A DNA stretch of 64,000 nucleotides from the NCBI RefSeq assembly GCF_050908995.1, contig NC_135119.1:4650001-4714000 (forward strand), given 5' to 3'. Every line of letters begins with the position of its first letter. Position 1 is the stretch's first letter. The DNA comes from Andrena cerasifolii. Lineage: Eukaryota > Arthropoda > Insecta > Hymenoptera > Andrenidae. Below are positions 24,060 to 33,749 of this stretch, in pieces. Under the pieces are notes generated by a model. That model did not search any database. It was not told the DNA's origin and saw nothing but the letters and a program-made list of their open reading frames with translations. Both the position numbers and the translations under genes were made by a program.

Positions 24060-24706
24060 TAGGACTGGGAGTATTTGTCGAATTTTTCGGTATTCGAATA
24101 TTCGAATACCTCAGTTGCTCAATTATTTGGCGAATATAATTAGAATATTCAAGTGTTCGAATACTATTCGAATATCCAAGTGTTCGAATACTATTCGAAT
24201 ATCCAAGTGTTCGAATACTATTCGAATATCCAAGTGTTCGAATACTATTCGAATATCCAAGTGTTCGAATACTATTCGAATATCCAAGTGTTCGAATACT
24301 ATTCGAATATTCATGTATTCGAATACTATTCGAATATCCAAGTATTCGAATACTATTCGAATATCCAAGTATTCGAATACTATTCGAATATCCAAGTATT
24401 CGAATACTATTCGAATATCCAAGTATTCGAATACTATTCGAATATCCAAGTATTCGAATACTATTCGAATATCCAAGTATTCGAATACTATTCGAATATC
24501 CAAGTATTCGAATACTATTCGAATATCCAAGTATTCGAATACTGATGTAATCGAATAGTATGGTGTGAATTATAAATCAAGTTCTTTAGGTTCATTTGTC
24601 AGGGTGAAATCTTGTAAGCTAATTTTGACCCACTATTCGAATACTGATGTATTCGAATATTTGTAAAATATTCGAATATTAAATTATTCGAATAGTCCCA
24701 ACCCTA
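24060..24706. mobile_element. hAT-type element carrying a 27-bp minisatellite
   Basis: Ends TAGGACTGGGAGTATT (24060) and AATAGTCCCAACCCTA (ending 24706) are inverted, and the flanks are a perfect 8-bp duplication CTTATAAC (24052-24059, 24707-24714). This firmly places it in the hAT superfamily. Most of the interior is a tandem array built on the palindrome ATTCGAAT. The only unique interior is a ~90-bp stretch at 24545-24635. No transposase. Confidence 0.93.
24156..24543. repeat. 27-bp minisatellite
   Basis: About 14 copies of a 27-bp unit TTCGAATAC-TATTCGAAT-ATCCAAGTR. Because 27 is a multiple of three and the unit lacks stops, three reading frames stay open and give false 9-residue repeat proteins. 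The first six units carry AAGTGTTCG, the last eight AAGTATTCG, with one variant (TTCATGTATTCG) at the boundary near 24310. Confidence 0.97.
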
Positions 24707-25041
24707 CTTATAACTCATTTAATCAGTTATTTGTGGATAGTAATTTATTTAGAATATTAAACAACTGTTTTACATTTTTTACATTGTTTCTACATTTTAC
24801 ATCCAAGATATAAAAAAGAAAATATAATTCTCCAAAAAAGTTTGGATGCCAGTGAGAAAAGAATGAAAATTTTTGTAAATAAACACGACTTCGATGCTTT
24901 TTCGTCAACTTTAGATTATTAACGCAGTAGGTAATAGGACTCACTTCATTCAATTTACGTGTTATATGCAGCTATAAGTACAATATTTAATCGGCGTCCC
25001 AATGAATTTCATACTCAGCTGTTTTAATTTTATCTTACATA

Positions 25042-25646
25042 AGGTGAATGTCCCTAGTAGTAGTAAAAGTTCTTTTTTAATAAAAAAAAACAGGTACTGT
25101 ATTGTGCTTTGGATGTAGATTTTTTTACTATTTTTGATTATTTTAAGTAGAAAATAGGTGATTAGGTTTAGGGTCAAGTGAATCACCGTCGTGTCCGCAT
25201 TTCTACTCACCAAAATTTTAGTAACATAACCTCACAATTCAATATATGCTGTAACCTCTATTTCTATTCGAAGGCATTTTATTTTTTGTTTACCATTATT
25301 TTATGCTTTACTGTTGTGTTATAAAACATCTGCATAAAAGATGTAAATTATTTTAACCTGAAAAGGCAACATATTATGTGAGCAGAAATTGGTACAAATG
25401 GCGAGTAGAAATACGTACATCGCTATTTTTCGTGAGCAGAAATACGGACACTTAAAGCATTATATTTAATTACAAATTACTAGTAGTTAAACATCTTGAA
25501 ATATCTTTCTTAAATAGTTTTCGACTGGTTGATTTATTATTAAAGAATTAATCAAGTACTCTGCAAATTTTGATCACAAACAAATATTTTACACCTTCTT
25601 TATGACGAGTAACCTCTTAAATGAGCAGAAATTAGGACATTCACCT
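25042..25646. mobile_element. TA-flanked inverted-repeat element
   Basis: AGGTGAATGTCC (25042) and GGACATTCACCT (ending 25646) are perfect inverted ends, each flanked by TA (25040-25041, 25647-25648). The subterminal motif GAGCAGAAAT occurs three times in the right half (near 25381, 25434, 25623), next to a G(G)ACA-type copy of the end. 605 bp, non-coding. Confidence 0.8.
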
Positions 25647-25648
25647 TA

Positions 25649-26670
25649 TATGTATATCGTGAAAATCAGAAAAAATAGAATATTCTAAGAAGCTTTCAAC
25701 TACACGCCGCTTCTCGTTCGACACAGTAGTTTATGCAGACAAATCGGATTTTATCTGGTTTAAAAAAAAAACCCTGCAAAAAATTGTCCTTAAGATGAAA
25801 GCTCGTAACGGAAAAGAAGGAGGTAGGGTAAGCAATGCGCAGCGACCAGCGAAGCTGCGGAACAATACCAGACCTACGAAGAGGATGAACAACCGCGACG
25901 AAAAAAAACGCCAAGAGCGTTTTATATTTTTTCCGCACGTCCTGATCAAAATCTCTTGAGATCAGGTAAGGAAGATCGAGTTTTGACAGGAGTGTGACGT
26001 AACAATTTGCCCTGTGAAATGGAGCGAGAGAGAGAAGCACTCGAAGCGGTAGGGTGGTAGGCGAAGAAAGAGGGAGAGACAGGGCATAAGAAAATTTGAT
26101 ACGTTTCCGTTAGAAGCAGTTGAACTTGACGAACGGATTTATCTTTGTTTCTCAGAGATCCGACGAATCCGTTAAAATTTCTCGTATCTTCGACGACAAA
26201 TAAAGCTTCCTCCTGTGCCTGGATTATTCTAGATTAAATCACGCAATTTTTGACACCATGTTCATCAATTGCTTTTGACACTGAGACCATTTACTGGTAA
26301 TCACCAGGAATTAATTTCTCAGAAATTTTAAGTTTCTAACTTGAACGGGTTTATCTATATTGTTGATGCTAAGATTGTGATGTTAACGTTAAATGGGGTG
26401 GCAAGAGGTAGGATAACGTGGATTTAAGAATTATGCAAGAATTATAATTAATTTAATTGTAAAACAGTAATAGGTAAGTACCTAATAAGGGACGAAGAAA
26501 AAAGTGACATACAAAGTTACAATTATATTAAATTACGATTCTCTTAAAGGTCCGAACTAGTACTATTTTATAATTCTGAATGCAAACTTACTATTACAAT
26601 TTGTATGTTAGTTTATAATTGTTAATTTATAATTCTAATAATGATTTCTATATTCCGTAGGTAGTAAGTA
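25649..26670. other. Non-coding DNA
   Basis: Mixed composition with a modest GC-richer part around 25.7-26.1 kb. The frames at 25696-26040 and 25731-25949 (minus) overlap in different phases and show no domain. Confidence 0.45.
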
Positions 26671-27180
26671 CAGTAGCGGACAAAAAAGTTACCACTTTTT
26701 CGAACCACCCTACGTCTATTACTGTTTAATATCAACTTAAAACTGCAGTATGTGCCTAATGTATGTACATATCTTGAAAGAGAATTAAAAGCTGTATAAA
26801 ACCCAGTTGCAGTTGAATTTATTTAACTAACAAACGAAAACCCTACATAACATTAAACAAGACAACACATTTTTTAAGCCAACAAAAAGTTACCACCCTT
26901 GAACATTAATAAAAAAAATATAATATTTTGTGGCAGCACCTTTTGCTTTTAGGGCAACCTAAAAAGTTACTAAACGTGGTAACTTCTTTGTCGGTCCCAA
27001 AAATGTCTTACCACTTTTGTTTGTCAGTGAAATAAATTCAACTTTAACTGGGTTTTATGTAGCTTTAAATTTTCCACCAGAATATGCATATTAAACATAC
27101 CACAGTTCCAAATGTATGCTAAAAAATAATAAAAAAAATAGAACAAATCGAAAAAGTGCTAACTTTTTCGTCCGTTAGTG
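26671..27180. mobile_element. Mariner/Tc1-like palindromic MITE
   Basis: Left end CAGTAGCGGACAAAAAAGTT after TA; right end AACTTTTTCGTCCGTTAGTG followed by TT. The CAGT(A/G)GCGGACAAAA style end and TA target are typical of Tc1/mariner. The interior pairs with itself: AAACCCAGTTGCAGTTGAAT near 26800 with ATTCAACTTTAACTGGGTTT near 27036. The motif AAGTTACCAC recurs. 510 bp, non-coding. Confidence 0.8.
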
Positions 27181-27896
27181 TTCCTACGTAGGTACAGAGT
27201 ATCTTAATTGTTGCAATTTTCATTTCTGTGTCTGCAGAAGACATTTAAATTTCGTCAAATCAGAATATACTTTTCCACTGATCAATGTTAATTTAAATAA
27301 CAGAGAAATATAGTTTCACTATTTGATGAAAAAACGATTCAATTTTTCTTTTTCTTAGCCCAATTGCATTTGGGAAAGAAACAATTTTCATTATTTTCTA
27401 AACGGTTGTTTGTGACAATATTTCAATACTCCTCACTTTAAAGAAAGTTCATGGTCGTGGGAAAAATCACCAGAAACCGAAAGGACGTTTAGAAATCTTG
27501 GTTATATGGACACTTATATCTAGGTAATCGAGGATCGAATAGGTACAGACGGTATCCCGCAGAATTTTCATATTTTCCCACGAAAAGAGGCTGCTGCTCC
27601 GCCAAAAGTATAATATACCTGGGAAATACGACGGACTCACGCACGGGTACACAGTCTCTTTCAGAATATCGGTTTCCTCTACCTGATTTACATATTCCTA
27701 GTGAAATGACGATTTAAATAATATTGTCCGCAATATAGTGTTATAAATAATTATTTTGGAGACCAGCCAATATCAATATTTAATTAACCATCAAGTAAAA
27801 GGAAATAACTACTTGTTTTAAAGGGCCAAGAATACCTGCCTATAGCCCAAATAAGTTCCATGTTTCGGTGAATAAAGATTTTACCAGAAAGTAATA
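27181..27896. other. Non-coding DNA
   Basis: Nothing recognised; the minus frame 27467-27652 has no motif. Confidence 0.5.
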
Positions 27897-27898
27897 TA

Positions 27899-27985
27899 CC
27901 CTAGTAGCATTTCTGGTTGGCCCACAGTATCCCCAAGTTGGGAATTAGTTGGCCATCAAAATGCCAACAATAAATGCTACTAGGG
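27899..27985. mobile_element. 87-bp mini-MITE
   Basis: CCCTAGTAGCATTT and AAATGCTACTAGGG are perfect inverted ends, each flanked by TA (27897-27898, 27986-27987). Inner TTGGC / GCCAA pairs (TTGGCCCAC, GTTGGCCATC, GCCAAC) extend the symmetry. Confidence 0.8.
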
Positions 27986-28247
27986 TAGGATCTGAATGAA
28001 ATATGTATTGAATGAGTGTCATTAGAAAAAGGAAGTTAACAAGTTGCTATTATATTAACAATGACTATCGCAATCTTGTGTATACTGGCTCCTATCTAGT
28101 AGCCAGTAATGAGAGTGTAACGTGAGCAGATAATTGTAATTAATTTCTTTTTGTTACATTTATTAATATAGTCCTTACATATTGTTACTCATCTTACCTT
28201 TTCCTCCTGGATACCTGCATCACTTTTAATTTTCAATTCCTACTTAG

Positions 28248-28603
28248 AAGGGAAATTTCTGTTTGCTGTCCAAATTCACTCAAAGGGGGTGTAATTGACC
28301 GCTGGAAATACGGTTATTTACCGATTTTGTGTTGTAACTCGTGAACTGTAAAATAATTTTTTCACCAAATGCTAGATCTAATTAAGAAAAGTAAATTTTG
28401 TCTTGAAACTTTTTTTCTATCTCTTACACTTCGCGAGTTATAGCACAAAATCGGAAAATAGGCGAATTTTCAAGGGTTATTTTCACCCCGTTCGAGTGAA
28501 TTTGGGCAGCAAACAAAAATTGCGTTGTAATCAGGAGGAAATTCGCTATATATTCACGAAGTTTCAGAATTTTTTGAATTTTCGGGTTCGGGATCTTCCC
28601 TTG
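28248..28603. mobile_element. Palindromic MITE, family I copy 2 (left arm deleted)
   Basis: The right end GGGTTCGGGATCTTCCCTTG is intact and followed by TAA (28604-28606). At the left only AAGGGAA survives before TTCTGTTTGCTGTCCAAATT, so about 70 bp of the outer left arm is missing. The rest aligns by eye with 13472-13904. Confidence 0.8.
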
Positions 28604-28724
28604 TAAGTAGGCAATGTTAAAGGGAAAAATGTTAGTAGTGTTGCTTTCAATTTCTCGGACGATGTAATCGTGCCTTCCTACCATGTATTACCTTTTATAT
28701 TCAAATGTTTCAATTGGTTGCACA

Positions 28725-29329
28725 TAGGGTTTGTCGGTTTTTAAAAGCCGGTTTTTATTTATGAATTTGTAAAATTCGAAAACCGGGTTTTAAATTTAAA
28801 AAACTGGTTTTATATATTAGAATTAATATGCAGAAATGAATTAATTATTTAAATAGAAAAGTTAACATTTTTACTTATTACTGTAAAATTGTATTCATGA
28901 GTTCATACTTTCTGAAGAAAAATACTAAATGGAATAAAGATTTATAATTTGGTAGCACTGTAAAAAAAAATTATTTTGAGCAGATTTTAGTTTTTTTTAA
29001 ATTAGTTTAACGCAGTCTATTTTATTGTGTTATATTTTTGTAAATCCATAAATATTAAATGAACTAAAAATTGTACGGATTTAATTTAATTAAATTTTTA
29101 TTTATTTATTTGGTTTTGTATAGATACAGTATATATTTTATTGTCTTATATTTTTGTAATTCCATAAATATTAAAGAAACTGAACATTTTTAAAATAAGT
29201 ACAAATATTTACTTACTATTTTAATTATATATTTTTCGTGAAAATTCGAAAACCGGTTTAACCGGTTTTTGGGGAATAGTGGAACTCGAAAACCGGCTTT
29301 TTCAAAAGTCGGGTTTTGTATGAACCCTA
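28725..29329 (+). mobile_element. hAT-type element, family D copy 1
   Basis: TAGGGTTTGTCGGTTTTTAA at the left and AACCCTA at the right, flanked by GTTGCACA (28717-28724) and GTCGCACA (29330-29337): an 8-bp duplication with one mismatch. The interior is AT-rich with repeated AAAACCGG / CCGGTTTT motifs near both ends and at 29250. Non-coding. Confidence 0.87.
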
Positions 29330-30163
29330 GTCGCACACTCCTACACGGCACATTCTCATACTCAGTACATCATCTTCAGCATCTCCCATTTGAGGCATCT
29401 CTCCCCTGCACCCTACACCGACATAGAGCACTAAAATTCGAGGGCGAATAATAGTATTCAATAGCCACAATCTCTCCCAAGTGAATCGATGTCGTACATG
29501 CAAAACACGAGTTAACAAACTATCCCGCCGCGTATCGCGCCAGAATCTGCATTTCGGGGGAACAAAAATTTCTACGGAAACTTCCGTAATTGTCACGAAA
29601 GACAAGGGGAGCCTTTCCTCGGGAAAGAAAAAAAGTATATAATGAGTGACGGAGGAATGGGAAGGGGGGGAAAAAAAGGTATTTTGGTATTCTCGACGCG
29701 ATAGCTTCGAGGGAAGCCGTATTCTTTTTCGCATGAAAGAAACTTTGCATATCTCGTCGGCTGTCGACAGGGGCTGGACGTTAATCGTCTAATCTCGCTC
29801 CTCGGCTCGAACGGGGGAGGGAGGCACGCGCGAGAAATTATTTATTTGCGTCTGGGTTTACGAGGACCCCGAAGGCGAGGAGCCATTGGGGAGGGGCAAG
29901 CTCGAGAATTTCTACGAATAACGAAGTAACTTTATTCCAGCCCCGTGTATTTACTCTTTCATTTTCACCGAAACACACTTGCCGATGCAAAAAGGGGTAA
30001 AACGATTCGGTTTGCGGCAAGTCCTCTGTTAAAGAGTTGTATCACAGATGTACGACGCGTAAGACTGCTTACGTTTGTGGGGATGATCTGTACTCATTAT
30101 TCAATGTGTTGGACTATTTCAGTATTCGGATTAAACGTAGGTATTCATGGCGGTAGTGCTCAC
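29330..30163. other. GC-richer unique segment between two inverted hAT copies
   Basis: No repeat member recognised. The 135-codon minus frame 29327-29734 begins inside the unique DNA and has no domain. Composition rises to GC-rich around 29.5-29.9 kb; an exon or regulatory element is possible but unsupported. Confidence 0.4.
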
Positions 30164-30794
30164 TAGGGTTTATACAAAACCCGAATTCTGAAAAAACAGG
30201 TTTTCGAATTCCACTATTCCCAAAAAACCGGTTAAACTGGTTTTCGAATTTTCACAAAAAATTTAATTAAAATAGAAAATAAAAATATGTACTCATTTTA
30301 AAAAATTTCAGTTTTTTTTAAATATTTATGGAATTACAAAAATATACTGTATCTATACAAAATCAAATAAATAAAAAAATTAAAATATCTAAAATCCGTA
30401 AATTTTTTTAGCTCATTTAACATTGATGGATCAACAAAAATATAACACAATAAAATACACTGTATACAAACCAAATGAAGAAAAAATAAAATAACTAAAA
30501 TCCGTACAAAATATAAATTAGAAATCTTTATTTCATTTAGTAGTTTTTTTTCGAAAATATGAACTCATGAAGATTAGTTTTACAGTAAACTGTTACCTAC
30601 TGCAATATACTTGCGTCCGAGGCGATTTCAAGTCGAAATGTTAACGTTTTTTAATTAAATAATTAATTCATTTTTACATATTAATTTTAGTATATAATGT
30701 CGTTTTTTTAAATTTAAAAACCAGTTTTCGAATATTAGAAATTTATAAAAAAAGTCGGTTTTTAAACGCGGCTTTCAAAAACCGACAAACCCTA
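30164..30794 (-). mobile_element. hAT-type element, family D copy 2
   Basis: TAGGGTTTATACAAAACCCG at 30164 and CCGACAAACCCTA ending 30794, flanked by GTGCTCAC (30156-30163) and GTGCACAC (30795-30802), 7 of 8 bases identical. It is the reverse orientation of 28725-29329 and shares the AAAACCGG motifs. Confidence 0.87.
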
Positions 30795-30802
30795 GTGCAC
30801 AC

Positions 30803-32330
30803 TCATGGATTGTGAATTGTGTGACTGGAATCAATAAAGGAAGCGTTGAAGTTGCAATTCATATTGCCGTTTCCAATTATTCGGTTAAAATGACGAGAAG
30901 ACTTTTAACGCAGTACACGTGTAGTTTGAACCTTTTCGTCTCTATGCTTCACGAGATAATTAAATACTTATTACATCTTTAACCACATAATATTTGGATT
31001 TGATTAAATCCTTTTAGTAGACGTGCATGTAATTTTTGAGCGTCTTGTACCTTCAAACGTCAGTAGTTAACTTTCCTCTCCAAGTAATACAAAATGGCAA
31101 ATATTAAAGTTAAAATACTAGTAACATATTAAAGTACTATTAGCAGACTAAAAAATATACAAAAGTACCAACTGTTTTGCGTCGTTGAGGTTGTGATTAA
31201 TTCATGGTAACCTAAATAATTTGTAAAACTTTTCAATAGAAAATATCAAATGATGCAAAACAAAATGAAGCAGGGATTCCAAATTGCAGTAATTTGTGTA
31301 AGTAATTCGTATAACGTACAATATATGTATACTGTTAGTCACTAACAATTTATTGAAATATTCCAAGTAGGTATTATAATATTGAAATTTGAATTGTGTT
31401 ACAATTATTACATATCTCTCAATTTTATTCCTCGTGTCACAGTCACTTAAAATTCTCCAATGTGTGTACATTCGTATGCATGAAGTATTTGGGTTGAATT
31501 TCAGCAAAGGAAATGTAGAGGCAAACGAGGAAGAGGCAAGAAAATTTACGATGGAGATATCTATAGTCAGCGTAAGGAGCGTGAAAGAGAAACGTTTGCG
31601 CAGAAAGATAAGAGGAAAAAGTCCGCCATACATTTAGATGGCGCGTGGCAAGGTGTCACCACCTTGGACTCAAGAAGGGGAGAAAGGTAGATAAGGAAAG
31701 AAGGGAGGTCGAAGACTATATACTATCTAGTGATAGATTTGATCCTGTATTTTCCTGTACATTCTAAACAATTTCATTAATATTGCTAAAAATTAATTAA
31801 ATATTTTAGAAATTTCAAATTTAATCATAGGTAATAAATCAAATTGAGAAGAAATAAATTTCATTGCTGCAATATAATATATAAAGATTATGTTTATTTT
31901 TAAATAGATGAAGTATTAGAAGAAATTAAATGTATGTGTTGAAAAACTTGCATCAGCTTTTGTGTAACGAAGGCGAACAGAACAAATATGACCATGAATT
32001 GTATTTGTACAGCAATCAAATTTTGGCGATAAAACCTATTTCTGCTGATTTTTTATAGAAAGTGTAATGAGCCTATTTAGACAATGATGTTCTCCTTTCT
32101 TCCTCTCTTGCATTGGAAGATTCAAAACGGTGACCAAGAAATACGAAAATATAGAAAAGAGTCGTGCAGTATCGACCAAAGCTAGTTCTCGCTTCTTCGA
32201 CCAGATATTAGCATTTAATTTTTATTAACAAATGAAAATCACAATTCTATATAACCTATTTCGGGGGTCATATTGTTTACTCCATTTTTAAAGCTAATCT
32301 TTTGTTTCTCATTTGAGTAAATGATTTTGT
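30803..32330. other. Mostly AT-rich non-coding DNA
   Basis: No repeats recognised. A purine-rich stretch at 31.50-31.71 kb includes the weak exon candidate described separately. Confidence 0.45.
31505..31690 (+). CDS. Weak internal/terminal exon candidate
   Basis: After GGGTTGAATTTCAG (acceptor-like, ending 31504) a phase-0 frame stays open for about 61 codons to a TAG. It begins Gln-Arg-Lys-Cys and is strongly charged (KRGRGKKIYDGDIYSQRKER), ending in a more neutral tail. No domain is recognised. Purine-rich DNA readily gives such Lys/Arg/Glu/Gly frames, so this is only a pointer. Confidence 0.15.
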   Translation, partial: QRKCRGKRGRGKKIYDGDIYSQRKERERETFAQKDKRKKSAIHLDGAWQGVTTLDSRRGER

Positions 32331-32337
32331 TCTATTT

Positions 32338-32796
32338 CACTGTTCAACAAAATTGAACATTTTTTCTGTTCTGTAACATTCAATAGCCGTTTCTTACGGA
32401 TTTTGTGCGTCGATTTAAAAAAAAAATGCAAATTTTCAACTTTGAACATGTTTTGTGTTCAAACAGTAATAGTTATTCGGTTGCTTGTTGCATCAAATTA
32501 TTCTATAAACCCTCCCGAATACAAAGATATAAGTTATTGGTGCATTATAAACATTCAAATATGTTTAAACAACGATCAAAGGAAAAAGAACACCCGAAAT
32601 GCACCAATTTTTGCAGATATCTTTCTATATATTTTAAAAACTAAGGGTCTTGGAGAAAATTTGACCATTCCACGCGATGCAGCGGACAATTTTCCTTCGG
32701 AAATCATCAACAGAAGTGGTAAAACATCATTTGTTTTCACTACAGAAACAAAAGAGTTTGGCAAACCGTGCGGCGCGGACAGTGGTGGTCACGCAA
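32338..32796 (+). mobile_element. Half copy of palindromic family G
   Basis: It starts CACTGTTCAACAAAATTGAA and follows the left arm of the family (CATTCAATAGCCGTTTCTTA, ACCATTCCACGCGATGCAGC, GACAGTGGTGGTCACGC), then stops at the inner hairpin and continues into unrelated DNA. A block near the start (the GAATCCGCAAACCG...GAGAAATTCG segment) is deleted. The long frame 32403-32927 derives from this arm. Confidence 0.8.
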
Positions 32797-33063
32797 AAAT
32801 AATTGTAAATAGTTGGTTTCATAAAAATAATTTCCCTCCTCTTATTAAGTTCCATCTATACTACAAACACGTTCTTGAATTTCTGATTTTTATCGACTCT
32901 ACCGCAAGATATAACAAAAAAACTTAGAGGGGTAGGTACTACACGACTCTCCCCTACACAATTTGCAACAATTTTCAAAGTTAACCTTTTACAAAGTACA
33001 TTAAACAGAAAAATAGAACAATATTTCTTAAAAATACTTAGATCTCGGCAAAACTTTTACTTA

Positions 33064-33688
33064 CAAGGGGAGGACACCAAGTGGTAGACACCGATTTTGA
33101 TGAGCCTTGGCACGCTAGATCTATGTCAAAAATAAGTAAATAGGTGTCCGAGCGTTTCTACCAATGGGCCTTAATAATAGATATATTTACATGGAAATTA
33201 TTAAAAATTTCATAGTGGCCGTGGAGTTTTAATGGGTAAAAATACTACACTACCCTGGCGCCCCAGGGGATTCCTCTCTGAAGGAGTCGGGGTGCCTTTT
33301 GAAGATTTCCCCAAGTTAAAAAAAAAATTTATGAAAAAAATAATTTATAAAAAAAAATTTATAAAGTTTTTTTAACATGGAGACATCTTCAAAAGGCACC
33401 CCAACTCCTTCAGAGGGGAATCCCCTGGGGGCGCCAGGGTAGTGTGGGATTTTTACCCATTAAAACCTCACGGCCACTATGAAATTTTGAATAATTTACT
33501 TCTAAATATCTCTATTATTAAGGCCTGTTGGCAGAAACGCTCGGACACCTATTTACTTATTTTCGACATAGATCCATCGTGCCAAGGCTCAACAAAATCG
33601 GTGTCTACCCTTGTTAGTGTTTTACTTAGTATTTTTACATTAATACAGCTATATTAATTATAAATATATAAATGGTGTCCTCCCCTTG
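33064..33688. mobile_element. Palindromic MITE, family H copy 1
   Basis: CAAGGGGAGGACACC (33064) and GGTGTCCTCCCCTTG (ending 33688) flanked by TTA on both sides (33061-33063, 33689-33691). Long arms pair through GATGAGCCTTGGCACG and its complement, and around the centre GGGGATTCC / GGAATCCCC and GGTGCCTTTTGAAGA / TCTTCAAAAGGCACC. The right arm contains a copy of the downstream flank (see findings). Non-coding. Confidence 0.87.
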
Positions 33689-33749
33689 TTAGTGTTTTAC
33701 TTAGTATTTTTACATTAATACAGCTGTCTTAATTATAAATATATAAATA
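33608..33749. repeat. ~66-bp direct duplication spanning element end and flank
   Basis: CTTGTTAGTGTTTTACTTAG and the following AT-rich stretch occur at 33610 and again at 33685, offset 75 bp. Confidence 0.88.

Noticed and set aside
24156..24543. CRISPR-like array
   Set aside because: Repeats follow each other without unique spacers, the organism is eukaryotic, and no cas-like gene exists. The same applies to the 24-bp, 34-bp and 152-bp arrays.
24115..24558. 147-codon and 130-codon repetitive proteins on both strands
   Set aside because: They are translations of the 27-bp minisatellite, whose length is a multiple of three and which lacks stops in several frames.
29327..29734. 135-codon minus frame
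   Set aside because: No domain, several competing frames, GC-rich segment.
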